Source of the DNA: Pseudomonadota bacterium
Lineage (GTDB): Bacteria > Desulfobacterota > Desulfobacteria > Desulfobacterales > RPRI01
DNA length: 64,000 nucleotides
Assembly (NCBI GenBank): GCA_018817425.1
Contig: JAHITX010000007.1
Coordinates: 62,001 to 126,000 of the forward strand
Direction: 5' to 3'
The position numbers and the translations under genes were made by a program. The notes under the pieces are model-generated. The model saw only the letters and a program-made list of their open reading frames with translations. It searched no databases and was not told the origin of the DNA. This document shows, in pieces, positions 37,529-45,328 of the stretch (within the stretch, counting starts at the first letter, position 1; each line of letters begins with the position of its first letter).

Positions 37529-38247
37529 ATGAGTTCTTAAATATTGAGTTTTCGGGATTATCATTACTGATAGTTATTATGCTTGGGATATTACTTTCCT
37601 TTGCATTAAAAATTATAAACAAAACAATTATACCCAAGATCCAAAAGAACCGGACAAAACAATTTTTCCAGATTGCTGAAATACTGATATGGAGTGTTTT
37701 CGGATTTTGGGGTCTTCATATAACATTAAAAGACAGTGATTATTATTTCTTGGCTGTAATAAGTGTAACTGCCGTTATAGTAATCTGGCTTGGCTGGTTT
37801 ATGGCAAAAGACTTTATCGCAGGTTTTGTGCTCAAGCTGGGCGATAATTATCAGCCGGGCCAGCATATCATGCTAAATGAAATTGAGGGTGTAATTGTTA
37901 AAGCCGATTATCTGAATTTAATTTTATCATGTGAAGACGGAGCTGTTGCCAAAATTCCCTACAGCAAAATAAGTTCTGCTATCCATTATAAGATTCAGCC
38001 ACGGGACAAGACAACTTTGCACCGGTTTGATATTGAAATAAAAAAGAAAGCTTCGATAGAAGAAGCAAAAAACATGATAAAAAATGCTATTATGCTTTCA
38101 TCAGGTGCAAGTATTAAAAAAGAGCCGCAAATTAATCTTAAGGAAAACTCTGACGAAACCATATGGAAATTTGAGGTAGTAGCATATGCATTAAGCCCTG
38201 AGTTTTTTCAGGCAATTGAAAGAAATGTGAGGGATGCATTTAGTTGA
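37525..38247 (+). CDS. MscS-like small channel protein coupled to the transporter-ATPase
   Basis: About 240 residues. Three predicted helices are followed by an MscS beta domain (D-F-I-A-G-F-V-L-K-L-G-D-N-Y-Q-P-G-Q-H-I, then G-V-I-V-K-A-D-Y) and an alpha/beta tail. ATG at 37525 overlaps the preceding stop by 4 nt, so translation is coupled; the earlier in-frame start at 37501 would overlap more. MscS channels release solutes on hypo-osmotic shock. The tight coupling to a cation-chloride-type transporter suggests a volume or ion balance role. Confidence 0.8.
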   Translation: MNEFLNIEFSGLSLLIVIMLGILLSFALKIINKTIIPKIQKNRTKQFFQIAEILIWSVFGFWGLHITLKDSDYYFLAVISVTAVIVIWLGWFMAKDFIAGFVLKLGDNYQPGQHIMLNEIEGVIVKADYLNLILSCEDGAVAKIPYSKISSAIHYKIQPRDKTTLHRFDIEIKKKASIEEAKNMIKNAIMLSSGASIKKEPQINLKENSDETIWKFEVVAYALSPEFFQAIERNVRDAFS

Positions 38248-38305
38248 TACTTTTTTATAACGGACGCATTTTAATCTATCACACGTACAGTAAATTAAAA
38301 AGGGT

Positions 38306-38430
38306 ACCAGGATTCGAGGGTTCAAGTGGTTGTTTATTAATTTTACAAACGTTAAAACATAACTGATAGGATTATTCATTATATTTTAAGCCTTTCACTC
38401 GAACCCTTGCATCCTTGACCCCTTGATCCC
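38306..38430. repeat. Inverted copies of a GGATTCGAGGG-type intergenic repeat
   Basis: GGATTCGAGGGTTCAAGTG near 38309-38327 recurs in inverse orientation at about 38397-38415 with 3 mismatches in 19. Further CAAGG-type units continue to about 38430. The second copy lies inside the 3' end of the MscS gene. The two copies can form a stem between two convergent genes. Confidence 0.55.
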
Positions 38431-39315
38431 TTTTTGGCACTCACTATTATCACTATAAAACCTGGTAGTAGGATATGCCAGATCAATTTCTTTATCTTTT
38501 CCGAAAGCATCCAGAATTGCTTCCCATATCTGTTGCTCTGTTATTCTTCTTTCACGAGGTTTAACAAGATAACGAAGAGTCAGTAAAACACCGCTGTCTT
38601 TGACTGATGTGTATACTATAGGGGTAAGCTTGTCATAAAATATAAAATACTTTTTTGCAGCGTTTCGTATCTGGTCCTGTGCGCCTTTGGAAAGGTGCAT
38701 GGTTTTGTCTAAGACAATATTATTTAGTATTTCCTTCGCCTTTTTCCAATTACTTTCAAAAGTTATAAGTACAGGAATTTCATTCCAGATATGTTCAAAC
38801 CCAATTTGGTAATTAGCCAAAGGTTCTCTTAATGCTTTACTGTTTGGAATATGAATAATTCTGCCTGTGCTTTGATCGGCATCTACCCAGTTCCCGATTT
38901 CAATCAGGCTGAACTGAAAAATCCTGATATCAATCACATCGCCAGCTACACCGCCAATTTCAATACGATCTCCAACGGAAAAAGGTTTACGCCAGATTAT
39001 AAATAGCCATCCCGCAAGATTCGCAATGGTATCATGCATAGCTATTGCGATACCGGCTGTTGCTAAACCTAAAAAAGTCGTTATTGAATCTATTCCTTTT
39101 ACCCATATACGTCCTATAATCAGCACCAATAGTACGGTATATGTGTATAAGATAAAACGGCGATAATGGTATGCCCGCCTTGCATCCGTAAATTTTCTTT
39201 TTACAACAAGATTCAAGACGATTCTGCCTATGCTAAAAACAATCAGAACAACAAGAGAAATTACTATTTTCTCAAACATCTCCGGAGATACTGAGATATA
39301 TTCGTTTAATTGCAT
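38395..39315 (-). CDS. MscS-family mechanosensitive channel
   Basis: 306 residues: three transmembrane helices in the first 110 residues, then the MscS beta domain (G-L-A-T-A-G-I-A-I-A-M-H-D-T-I-A-N-L-A-G-W, K-P-F-S-V-G-D-R-I-E-I-G-G-V-A-G-D-V-I-D) and the C-terminal alpha/beta domain to about residue 290. The last 15 residues (E-C-Q-K-G-I-K-G-S-R-M-Q-G-F-E) are encoded by an intergenic-type repeat and look like a recent extension. It converges with the operon at 32396-38247. Confidence 0.92.
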   Translation of the reverse strand: MQLNEYISVSPEMFEKIVISLVVLIVFSIGRIVLNLVVKRKFTDARRAYHYRRFILYTYTVLLVLIIGRIWVKGIDSITTFLGLATAGIAIAMHDTIANLAGWLFIIWRKPFSVGDRIEIGGVAGDVIDIRIFQFSLIEIGNWVDADQSTGRIIHIPNSKALREPLANYQIGFEHIWNEIPVLITFESNWKKAKEILNNIVLDKTMHLSKGAQDQIRNAAKKYFIFYDKLTPIVYTSVKDSGVLLTLRYLVKPRERRITEQQIWEAILDAFGKDKEIDLAYPTTRFYSDNSECQKGIKGSRMQGFE

Positions 39316-39355
39316 TATTATTATCCTTTAGATTTGTTAATTTCAACCTCTCTCA

Positions 39356-39733
39356 TTGTTTTTAAGACTTCGACAGGTTGTTACAGAACTACATTTTTCA
39401 AAATTGAGAATCAATAAAATCAATAAGATACAAACTCAAAAATGGGTAAAATCAGCATTCTGTAACAGCCTGTCGATGCTGCTTTTCAATCCTTTTGAAT
39501 TTACGTCACATGAAACAGGACAGCAGTTTGTATTTCATCCTGAAAGCAAAACGTTTATATGTCCTGCCTTAAATACTCTAAACCTTCGCAAATATAATAA
39601 AAAAGAGACCAAATCGAGTATATATGCCCGAAAAGCATTTGTAATAAATAGCACCTCAAGGCATCAACGCTTATGGGTATATCAACGCTTGTGGGAATAT
39701 ATAGCTATTAATCTTATTTCCCAGCTCATCTAA
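39356..39733 (+). pseudogene. Degraded transposase fragment (IS1182/DDE-like)
   Basis: A 125-residue frame whose second half (F-I-C-P-A-L-N-T-L, later A-R-K-A-F-V-I-N-S) resembles the cysteine-poor remains of the C-P-x-G-x-x-L region of IS1182-type DDE transposases. It lacks the catalytic domains and has no good ribosome-binding site. Treated as a relic. Confidence 0.4.
39371..39475. repeat. 105-bp element with 18-bp terminal inverted repeats
   Basis: The 18 bases 39371-39388 (CGACAGGTTGTTACAGAA) match the reverse complement of 39458-39475 at 17 of 18 positions. Both ends fall at the start of the transposase relic. This could be a miniature element or two IS ends brought together by deletion. 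Confidence 0.7.
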
Positions 39734-40035
39734 TTTCATATCAAATTATATTAGAAAAATATTTCAGATTTCTATCCATCATTGGATGTGCAATGCTTAA
39801 ACCTTTCGTAAATATAGAATAATCAAGAACAACTCCTTTACCAAGTGTTAAAAAAATCAGTAATTTTAAGAGAGCGCAGCCTGCAATCTTCGCAATTGCC
39901 TGAAGCTTGCTTTTTACTGAACAAGTGATTTGTAAGGCATAAAACTTTTTTAGGACATATTCTGGCCTTGATAAGATATAAATATATAATAATAAAATAT
40001 AGATTTTTTTTAAACGTATAAAACCTCATATTTAA
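39734..40035. other. AT-rich intergenic stretch
   Basis: About 300 bp without a gene I can support. A 70-residue minus-strand frame (39838-40050) has a C-x2-C pair but no ribosome-binding site or known motif. Confidence 0.5.
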
Positions 40036-40191
40036 ATGAATTATATTCATAATCGGCTCAAAGTAAAGGAGTTTATATATATGATTGGATCATGCACGCA
40101 TCCCGGATTCGGCGTATTTGGCGGTGCAAGAGCCGGTATCCAGGTAGTTATGGAGGATCTGGGGATTGATTTTAGCAAATTAATAAGTTGA
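40036..40191 (+). pseudogene. C-terminal remnant of a CrtI/phytoene desaturase-like FAD oxidoreductase
   Basis: The frame encodes G-S-C-T-H-P-G-F-G-V-F-G-G-A-R-A-G-I, close to the conserved FAD-binding tail (G-x-S-T-H-P-G-G-G-V-x-G-A) of phytoene desaturase-type flavoproteins. Only about 51 residues from the first ATG (40036), or 36 from 40081 where AAAGGAG stands upstream, remain. The catalytic body is absent from the surrounding DNA. It is most likely a 3' gene scrap, although the ribosome-binding site leaves a translated micropeptide possible. Confidence 0.4.
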
Positions 40192-40531
40192 TAAGTATAA
40201 ATAGAAACATGATCTTATCTGTTCCTGTTTCTTAAAATACTATCTTACAATATTTAATATTATAAGACAGTATTTTACCCGCTATTATTTTCTTCGATAG
40301 ATATAACCTTTCGGAAATTAGCAGGACACATATAATTATTGATTAGCGATTTTTGTTAATAATCATGTTTATGGAGATATCTTTGTCCGGCATGCATTAG
40401 TCCTCTTTATGTTTCATGTCTTTCTAAATAGTGTATAAACTTTGATATGATCATTAAAAGGGCTATTTTACGCTGGATGAAGCTATAATATAACAACCGA
40501 AAAGATAAATGAAAAGGAGGGAAATGTTAAA
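40192..40531. other. Intergenic region upstream of the DUF1329 gene
   Basis: 340 bp, AT-rich. GTATTTTA/TAAGATA-type sequence near 40240-40275 can form a weak hairpin. No further gene seen; it should contain the promoter of the DUF1329/DUF1302 pair. Confidence 0.45.
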
Positions 40532-40546
40532 TTGGAAAGGAAACAA

Positions 40547-41854
40547 ATGAAATTTTCAAAGTGTTTTGGTTTGCCACTGTGTTTATTGTTCGTTCTGTTG
40601 CTGTGTAGTAGTGCTATTCATGTTCTTGCTATGGATTTACCTGAGGTGATTGATAAGACCAACTGTGGTCAGTATAAAAATCTATTGTTTCCTGCTATGT
40701 ATAATGCGGTTGAAAGAGGTGATTATGTTATTACGCCGGGGAATCTAAATTTTATGTTCAAACATAATGAAGATTTTCTATCTGCAAGCGCAAAGAATGA
40801 AGGTAAATTCGACATTAGTTCAGAGGGTTTTTTAATCGATAAAGCTACTGGGAAATATCCGATAAATCTATATGGATTTCCTTTTCCTAATATAGATCTA
40901 AAAGATCTCAAGGCAGGAGCAAAGATTATACAAAACTTCAATTACCAGAGATATCGTCTTATGGGATCAAGAGGTCAAATCAGGGTTATGTGGTTTGATA
41001 AATCCGGTGAAGAACGTTATGTGGGTGGATTGGATCAACGTCTTTATGTAAACGGCAGGCCACCCGCTCATCAGATAGAAAATCCCGACAACGTTAAGAC
41101 TTATGATATGCAAAGAGTTCTTGAGCCAATGAGTGTAAGCGGAACAAATACAATGGCCATAGTATATCTAGGGGAAAAGGAAGACAGCAATTATTCCTAT
41201 GTGCCTATTATTCGAAGGATACGTAAAGCTTCTTCAACATCAAGGTCAGATCCTTACATGGGTTCCGATTCATGGTGGGACGCAAATCATATGTGGTCAG
41301 GAAAAGACAGCTCTATGACATGGAAGTATGTAGGAGAAAGAACAATTCTTGTTTCTTTTACTAGTCCGGATATAGTTCCGGCACAGGAAATGCCCAATGG
41401 AAGTATGGCAAGGACATTTCCTTATACAGGTCGTCACTTCAAATATGGTTATGAAGACACAAAATGGAAAGGTGCATCATGGTCGCCTTTAAATATTACC
41501 TATGTCCCTAGAAAAGTATGGATTGTGGAACAAATGCCAAAAGATCCTTATTATAATTGGGGTTTGCACATAAATTATATTGATCAGGAAAATTTCATAA
41601 TTTGGTACAAAGAAGTATCTGATCCGGCAGGAAAGTTTACTACCTGGGCTACGTTTTTTACACACTATAGTGAATGCCCTAGCGGAATAAATAACATCGG
41701 AGATCGCGATGCTTCTCTTTATATTAATGAGAGAGAACATCATGCTACATCTACCAACTTATCGGCGGACCCTGAATCATTTGTCTTTATGCCTGCTTCA
41801 GAACTAGGGCGCAAATATTTTACAATTAGTAATTTTTTGCAATTGTCAAAATGA
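40547..41854 (+). CDS. DUF1329 family periplasmic protein
   Basis: About 435 residues. Signal peptide (M-K-F-S-K-C, hydrophobic core, cut near V-L-A-M). The mature part, rich in aromatic residues (W-W-D-A-N-H-M-W-S-G-K, P-Y-T-G-R-H-F, A-T-F-F-T-H-Y), fits DUF1329, which has a LolA/LolB-like lipoprotein-sorting fold. An alternative TTG start five codons upstream (40532) with AAGGAGGG is possible. Pairing with a DUF1302 gene is the usual arrangement for this family. Confidence 0.8.
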   Translation: MKFSKCFGLPLCLLFVLLLCSSAIHVLAMDLPEVIDKTNCGQYKNLLFPAMYNAVERGDYVITPGNLNFMFKHNEDFLSASAKNEGKFDISSEGFLIDKATGKYPINLYGFPFPNIDLKDLKAGAKIIQNFNYQRYRLMGSRGQIRVMWFDKSGEERYVGGLDQRLYVNGRPPAHQIENPDNVKTYDMQRVLEPMSVSGTNTMAIVYLGEKEDSNYSYVPIIRRIRKASSTSRSDPYMGSDSWWDANHMWSGKDSSMTWKYVGERTILVSFTSPDIVPAQEMPNGSMARTFPYTGRHFKYGYEDTKWKGASWSPLNITYVPRKVWIVEQMPKDPYYNWGLHINYIDQENFIIWYKEVSDPAGKFTTWATFFTHYSECPSGINNIGDRDASLYINEREHHATSTNLSADPESFVFMPASELGRKYFTISNFLQLSK

Positions 41855-41965
41855 AGGAACTCTAACTAATTTGAATTATATTGTTAAAGATGCTTTATGC
41901 ATACTGCTTTTTGCAGAATCGGGAAGAATTTAATTGCATTGAAGCTTAAAATAGGGAGAAAAGAA

Positions 41966-43546
41966 ATGAGGAAAAGAATTTTGTTTGAAACATGCTTATG
42001 CATGTTTGTTATTATGATAATGCTGGCAATTTTCTCTGCAAATGCTACAGCGAAAATGACTACCAGCTTTCACGGATATATAGAGTCCAATTTTGTTTTG
42101 CGTGATGCAGATGGTATTCAGTATGGTTTTTTTGATGAAGCTTATGGAGTACAACAAAGAAATACATTAAAATTTGATATTGATATTGAGCCAGATATAA
42201 ATTTTGGATCTTTTATTGTAGGAAAAGTTCACCTGACCTTCAGGGGAGCTTATGATTCGATCTTTGATCTTCGTTCAGAAGATTATGATATCACAGGTAA
42301 TATGGGGGCTTCGAGGTTTGATTACGGAGAAGATGATATCAAATATGAAAGTGATTTAAGAGAAGCATTTATCGATTTTGTCTACACAGGCGATTATGGC
42401 GGCGGCTTTTTCAGACCTGGAAGACAAATTGTTTCCTGGGGTGAGGGCAGTCTTGAAACCCTTCTCGATGTTATCAATCCACCGGATATGTCTTACAATC
42501 TTTTTTTTCAAAAGCCTGATGACGTTAAGACTCCACTCTGGATGGGACGTATAAACTACGATCTGCCGCGTTTTGCCAGTACTAGCATCAATTTTGATTT
42601 ATTATGGATTCCTGATATCAGGCCTACCCAGTTCGGACCTCTTGACAGTGAAGCCGGTAATCCGCAAGTTGGTCTGGAATCTCCTTATGTGAGTATAACA
42701 GCTTTTTCCGATTTTAAAGGAATTTTCAATATCCGCGAGGATGTGCCCACCAATAATAATGAATACGGCGCCAGGGTAAGGGCGGATATCAGCGACAGGC
42801 TTACACTTTCTCTTGTTTATTTCAGGGATGTGGTCAATGAACCTGGCATTTTGTTAGTTAATAAAGATAATACACCAACGGCAATCTTAACACACAATAA
42901 ACAGCATGTTTACGGCGGTTATTTCAGTTATCAATTGCTACTAGGCCGCTTTGAAGCGATTGTCAGAGGAGAAATTTCACGTTATACTGCTTATCCTATA
43001 AACCTTCCAAGATCTGAATACCATTTAAATCCAGAAGGAACAGGGACAATGACGTTTGAATATAGGCCGGTTACAAAGGCCTTAATTGCGATAGACAAGG
43101 ATCTCCGTTTGAAATGGCTTTCCAGAGATTTATCGCAAGCTTCATTTGAATGGTTGCATAAGACAATAAATGAGTGGGACAGCAAGTTCAGCGAGGAGCA
43201 TCTAGTTTCCCATTTTGAAGGCAACACTCTTATACCAAATACATATAGCAGCTCACGTAGATACGACCGCAGAAACGTAAGAGAGCAAGATGTCTTTATG
43301 TTTCGGATGAGGACATCCTGGTGGGCATCAAAATTGGTTCCTGCTATTTTAGTGGCATACAATCCGGGAAAGCACGGAGAAGGTGGAACCGGTATGACTA
43401 GATTTGCAATTAAGTGGAGCATTACATCCCAATTTTATACCACCTTAAGGTTACAAGCCTTTGTTGGAGACGATGATGCCAGTTACGCCTTTTCTGATGG
43501 CATATCAACTACTGAGGCATCAGTAACATTTGGATATGAATGGTAA
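41966..43546 (+). CDS. DUF1302 family outer-membrane protein
   Basis: About 526 residues. Signal peptide cut near A-N-A-T-A-K, then alternating beta segments ending in an aromatic residue (F-G-Y-E-W), as expected of an outer-membrane barrel. Y-D-L-P-x-F-A and R-P-G-R-Q-I-V-S-W-G-E-G are typical of DUF1302. ATG at 41966 is preferred because AGGGAGAAAAGAA precedes it; the longer frame from 41897 adds a segment before the signal peptide. DUF1329/DUF1302 pairs are better known from aerobic Gammaproteobacteria, often near lipid/sterol or RND genes; none is adjacent here. Confidence 0.8.
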   Translation: MRKRILFETCLCMFVIMIMLAIFSANATAKMTTSFHGYIESNFVLRDADGIQYGFFDEAYGVQQRNTLKFDIDIEPDINFGSFIVGKVHLTFRGAYDSIFDLRSEDYDITGNMGASRFDYGEDDIKYESDLREAFIDFVYTGDYGGGFFRPGRQIVSWGEGSLETLLDVINPPDMSYNLFFQKPDDVKTPLWMGRINYDLPRFASTSINFDLLWIPDIRPTQFGPLDSEAGNPQVGLESPYVSITAFSDFKGIFNIREDVPTNNNEYGARVRADISDRLTLSLVYFRDVVNEPGILLVNKDNTPTAILTHNKQHVYGGYFSYQLLLGRFEAIVRGEISRYTAYPINLPRSEYHLNPEGTGTMTFEYRPVTKALIAIDKDLRLKWLSRDLSQASFEWLHKTINEWDSKFSEEHLVSHFEGNTLIPNTYSSSRRYDRRNVREQDVFMFRMRTSWWASKLVPAILVAYNPGKHGEGGTGMTRFAIKWSITSQFYTTLRLQAFVGDDDASYAFSDGISTTEASVTFGYEW

Positions 43547-43598
43547 TTTTTAAAGCTGAGTAATCAATTTGAGATAGGATAAATTTTTGCGATCACTC

Positions 43599-43652
43599 AT
43601 AGGTTCATCCTCCGTTTTGCCCTTTAATAGTTTTGCGGGAGGATGAACCTAT
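43599..43652 (+). terminator. Long hairpin downstream of the DUF1302 gene
   Basis: A perfect 15-bp stem (43599-43613 with 43638-43652) with a 24-nt loop lies 53 nt after the stop codon. There is no T-run, so it may act as an RNA-stabilising hairpin rather than an intrinsic terminator. Confidence 0.55.
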
Positions 43653-44042
43653 ATTATAGATGAATATAACAGTTCAGCTCTTTTAACTGAGTGCCTTTTT
43701 CGCAGATAAAATTGCAAATGCTTGTTCTTATACTGATCCAGTGAAATATCTTTCTCATATTCTGAGTTTTTCTTAATGCCGTGGGATTGCCATACGTTTG
43801 AGATGGGGAATATACGCCTCATCCCCCTGAAAAAAGGGATTGAAGGATTTCTTGAAGGTATTAAACATTGGTAAAAAGCCTAATGTATTCAACGGCCTTT
43901 TTCAACAAACATTGGAGAATAACCGGTAAAGTATGCGGCTTTTTTAACGGAATCAATCCGCAGAAGTTCTTGACTAAAAATGAGTTTTTCAGGAGCGTTT
44001 CATAGCCCCCTCAATTTGTCGATAAACAGTGCTGATAGGCCA
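43653..44042. other. Intergenic region, possible gene debris
   Basis: 390 bp. Short in-frame stretches on both strands are interrupted by stops; nothing can be assigned with confidence. Confidence 0.4.
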
Positions 44043-44216
44043 CTATTCTTGCAGGTCGTCCATAGAAGGAGTCAGGTCTTGTTCAGTTTCATCGCCTTCA
44101 ACTTGATCGGTTTCAACCATCTTTTTATCCAGCTTGCTCTGTTTTTTCTCCTCTTTCTTTTTTTTCTTATCTATTTCTTTCTGATATTTCTGAAACTTGT
44201 AATTAGATCTTGCCAT
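44043..44216 (-). CDS. Small lysine-rich conserved-type protein
   Basis: 57 residues: M-A-R-S-N-Y-K-F-Q-K-Y-Q-K-E-I-D, a run of lysines and glutamates, then an acidic tail. The start at 44216 is preferred because GGAAAGGAAATGCC precedes it; the longer frame adds 20 unlikely residues. The basic-then-acidic charge split could suit RNA or ribosome binding, but no family is known to me. Confidence 0.6.
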   Translation of the reverse strand: MARSNYKFQKYQKEIDKKKKKEEKKQSKLDKKMVETDQVEGDETEQDLTPSMDDLQE

Positions 44217-44295
44217 GGCATTTCCTTTCCGGTCGCTTGCCAAATCAATAATATTATTGATGATAGTGTAAAGCATTATAGCTGTTAAGCAACCA

Positions 44296-44335
44296 TTAAA
44301 AAAAAGGCATCCCCCGATTCACAGGAGATGCCTTT
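44296..44335 (-). terminator. Rho-independent terminator of the cold-shock gene
   Basis: On the minus strand AAAGGCATC pairs with GATGCCTTT (44335-44327 with 44311-44303), 15-nt loop, followed by a T-run. It begins 18 nt after the csp stop. Confidence 0.9.
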
Positions 44336-44353
44336 AATTGTCTTAAATACAGG

Positions 44354-44554
44354 TTAGGCGATGGTTACATTTGCAGCAGCCGGACCTTTTGCTCCTTGCT
44401 CGATGTCAAAAGTCACATGCGAACCTTCACTGAGAGACTTAAAACCGGTAGCATTGATTGCGCTATGATGCACAAATACATCCGGTCCGTTTTCCTGTTC
44501 GATGAATCCAAAACCTTTTTGGTCGTTAAACCACTTAACAATTCCGTTTGTCAT
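44354..44554 (-). CDS. cspA: Cold-shock protein (CspA family)
   Basis: 66 residues, the normal size. RNP1 K-G-F-G-F-I and RNP2 V-F-V-H-H-S-A-I of the OB-fold cold-shock domain are intact; T-N-G-I-V-K-W-F-N begins the protein. GGAAAGGAGGATAATATT precedes the ATG at 44554. The upstream promoter implies an approximately 120-nt leader, which in csp genes often controls mRNA stability and translation at low temperature. Confidence 0.96.
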   Translation of the reverse strand: MTNGIVKWFNDQKGFGFIEQENGPDVFVHHSAINATGFKSLSEGSHVTFDIEQGAKGPAAANVTIA

Positions 44555-44679
44555 AATATTATCCTCCTTTCCAAAAATTTCAACGTTACAAGCTGAAGGA
44601 TAATAGCGTTTCAAAAACGGATAATTCCCACAGAGAGAAACCCTCTCACTAATTTGCGACAGGATTTAATTGATACTGT

Positions 44680-44708
44680 ATAATAAGCATGTTTACATAT
44701 AATAGCAA
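44680..44708 (-). promoter_or_regulatory. Promoter of the cold-shock gene
   Basis: Minus-strand TTGCTA (44708-44703) and TATTAT (44685-44680) are separated by 17 bp. Transcription would start near 44673, giving an approximately 120-nt 5' leader. Confidence 0.65.
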
Positions 44709-44876
44709 GCTAAATTATTATTATTTTTTAATATATTAATAAATCGGCTTTATTCACAGGGTTTTTCAGACTGACTATCTTTTTGTTGGAGCATCTTGCA
44801 GATAAATTATCCAATAATAGCGGGGAAATACTATTCCGATGACTTATCGAGGAAGAAGTGTGCTTCCAATACCAGG

Positions 44877-45149
44877 TTACTTATGTATGCCAGACCGAAT
44901 GCGATCTATGGCTTTCTCGATGGGCTGAGGATCAATTTGCCGCATAAGAACTCCGATATACTGAATCTGTCTACGCCGGGCACCATGGCTTTTTATTTTG
45001 CGTACCGATTTAATAGCAGCAAGAAGCTCTTCCGGTAGATCCATTTTCTCAATCTGGCTGAAAGGCAGAGCTACCAACTGTTCGCCAAGACTCTGTAATG
45101 CACGGTCTTCATTTTTTTTCTGTGTTCTGCTTTTATATTCCGTATCCAT
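44877..45149 (-). CDS. Short YjgA/DarP-like (DUF615) ribosome-associated protein
   Basis: 90 residues aligning by eye with the first half of E. coli YjgA/DarP: K-S-R-T-Q-K-K, A-L-Q-S-L-G-E-Q-L-V-A-L, L-L-A-A-I, R-R-R-Q-I-Q-Y-I-G-x-L-M-R-Q-x-D-x-x-P-I. YjgA, which takes part in 50S subunit maturation, is about 180 residues, so the C-terminal half is missing. No continuation is seen in other frames downstream. It is either a naturally short form or truncated. Confidence 0.75.
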   Translation of the reverse strand: MDTEYKSRTQKKNEDRALQSLGEQLVALPFSQIEKMDLPEELLAAIKSVRKIKSHGARRRQIQYIGVLMRQIDPQPIEKAIDRIRSGIHK

Positions 45150-45328
45150 TTTGCAGACCTGATTCTTTATGTCTATAATTTAAGTTGATTTTACACTTAA
45201 AGTCTTGCAATGTATTTTAATGCGCCAAGGAAATGTTTTATCCATACATATAACAACTAATACTGCAAAAGGTTTGAAATGAGCAAGAAATATCTCGATC
45301 ATTCTTTTCGTACCCAACTGATACCAGG

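Noticed and set aside
38290-38330. tRNA-like GGTTCAAGT sequence
   Set aside because: No cloverleaf can be drawn; it is part of an intergenic repeat. No tRNA or rRNA gene was found by eye anywhere in the window.
39838-40050. 70-residue minus-strand frame with C-x2-C
   Set aside because: No ribosome-binding site, no family, low-complexity start.
40524-40550. ATG at 40524 after AGGAGGG as start of the DUF1329 gene
   Set aside because: It is out of frame and stops after eight codons.
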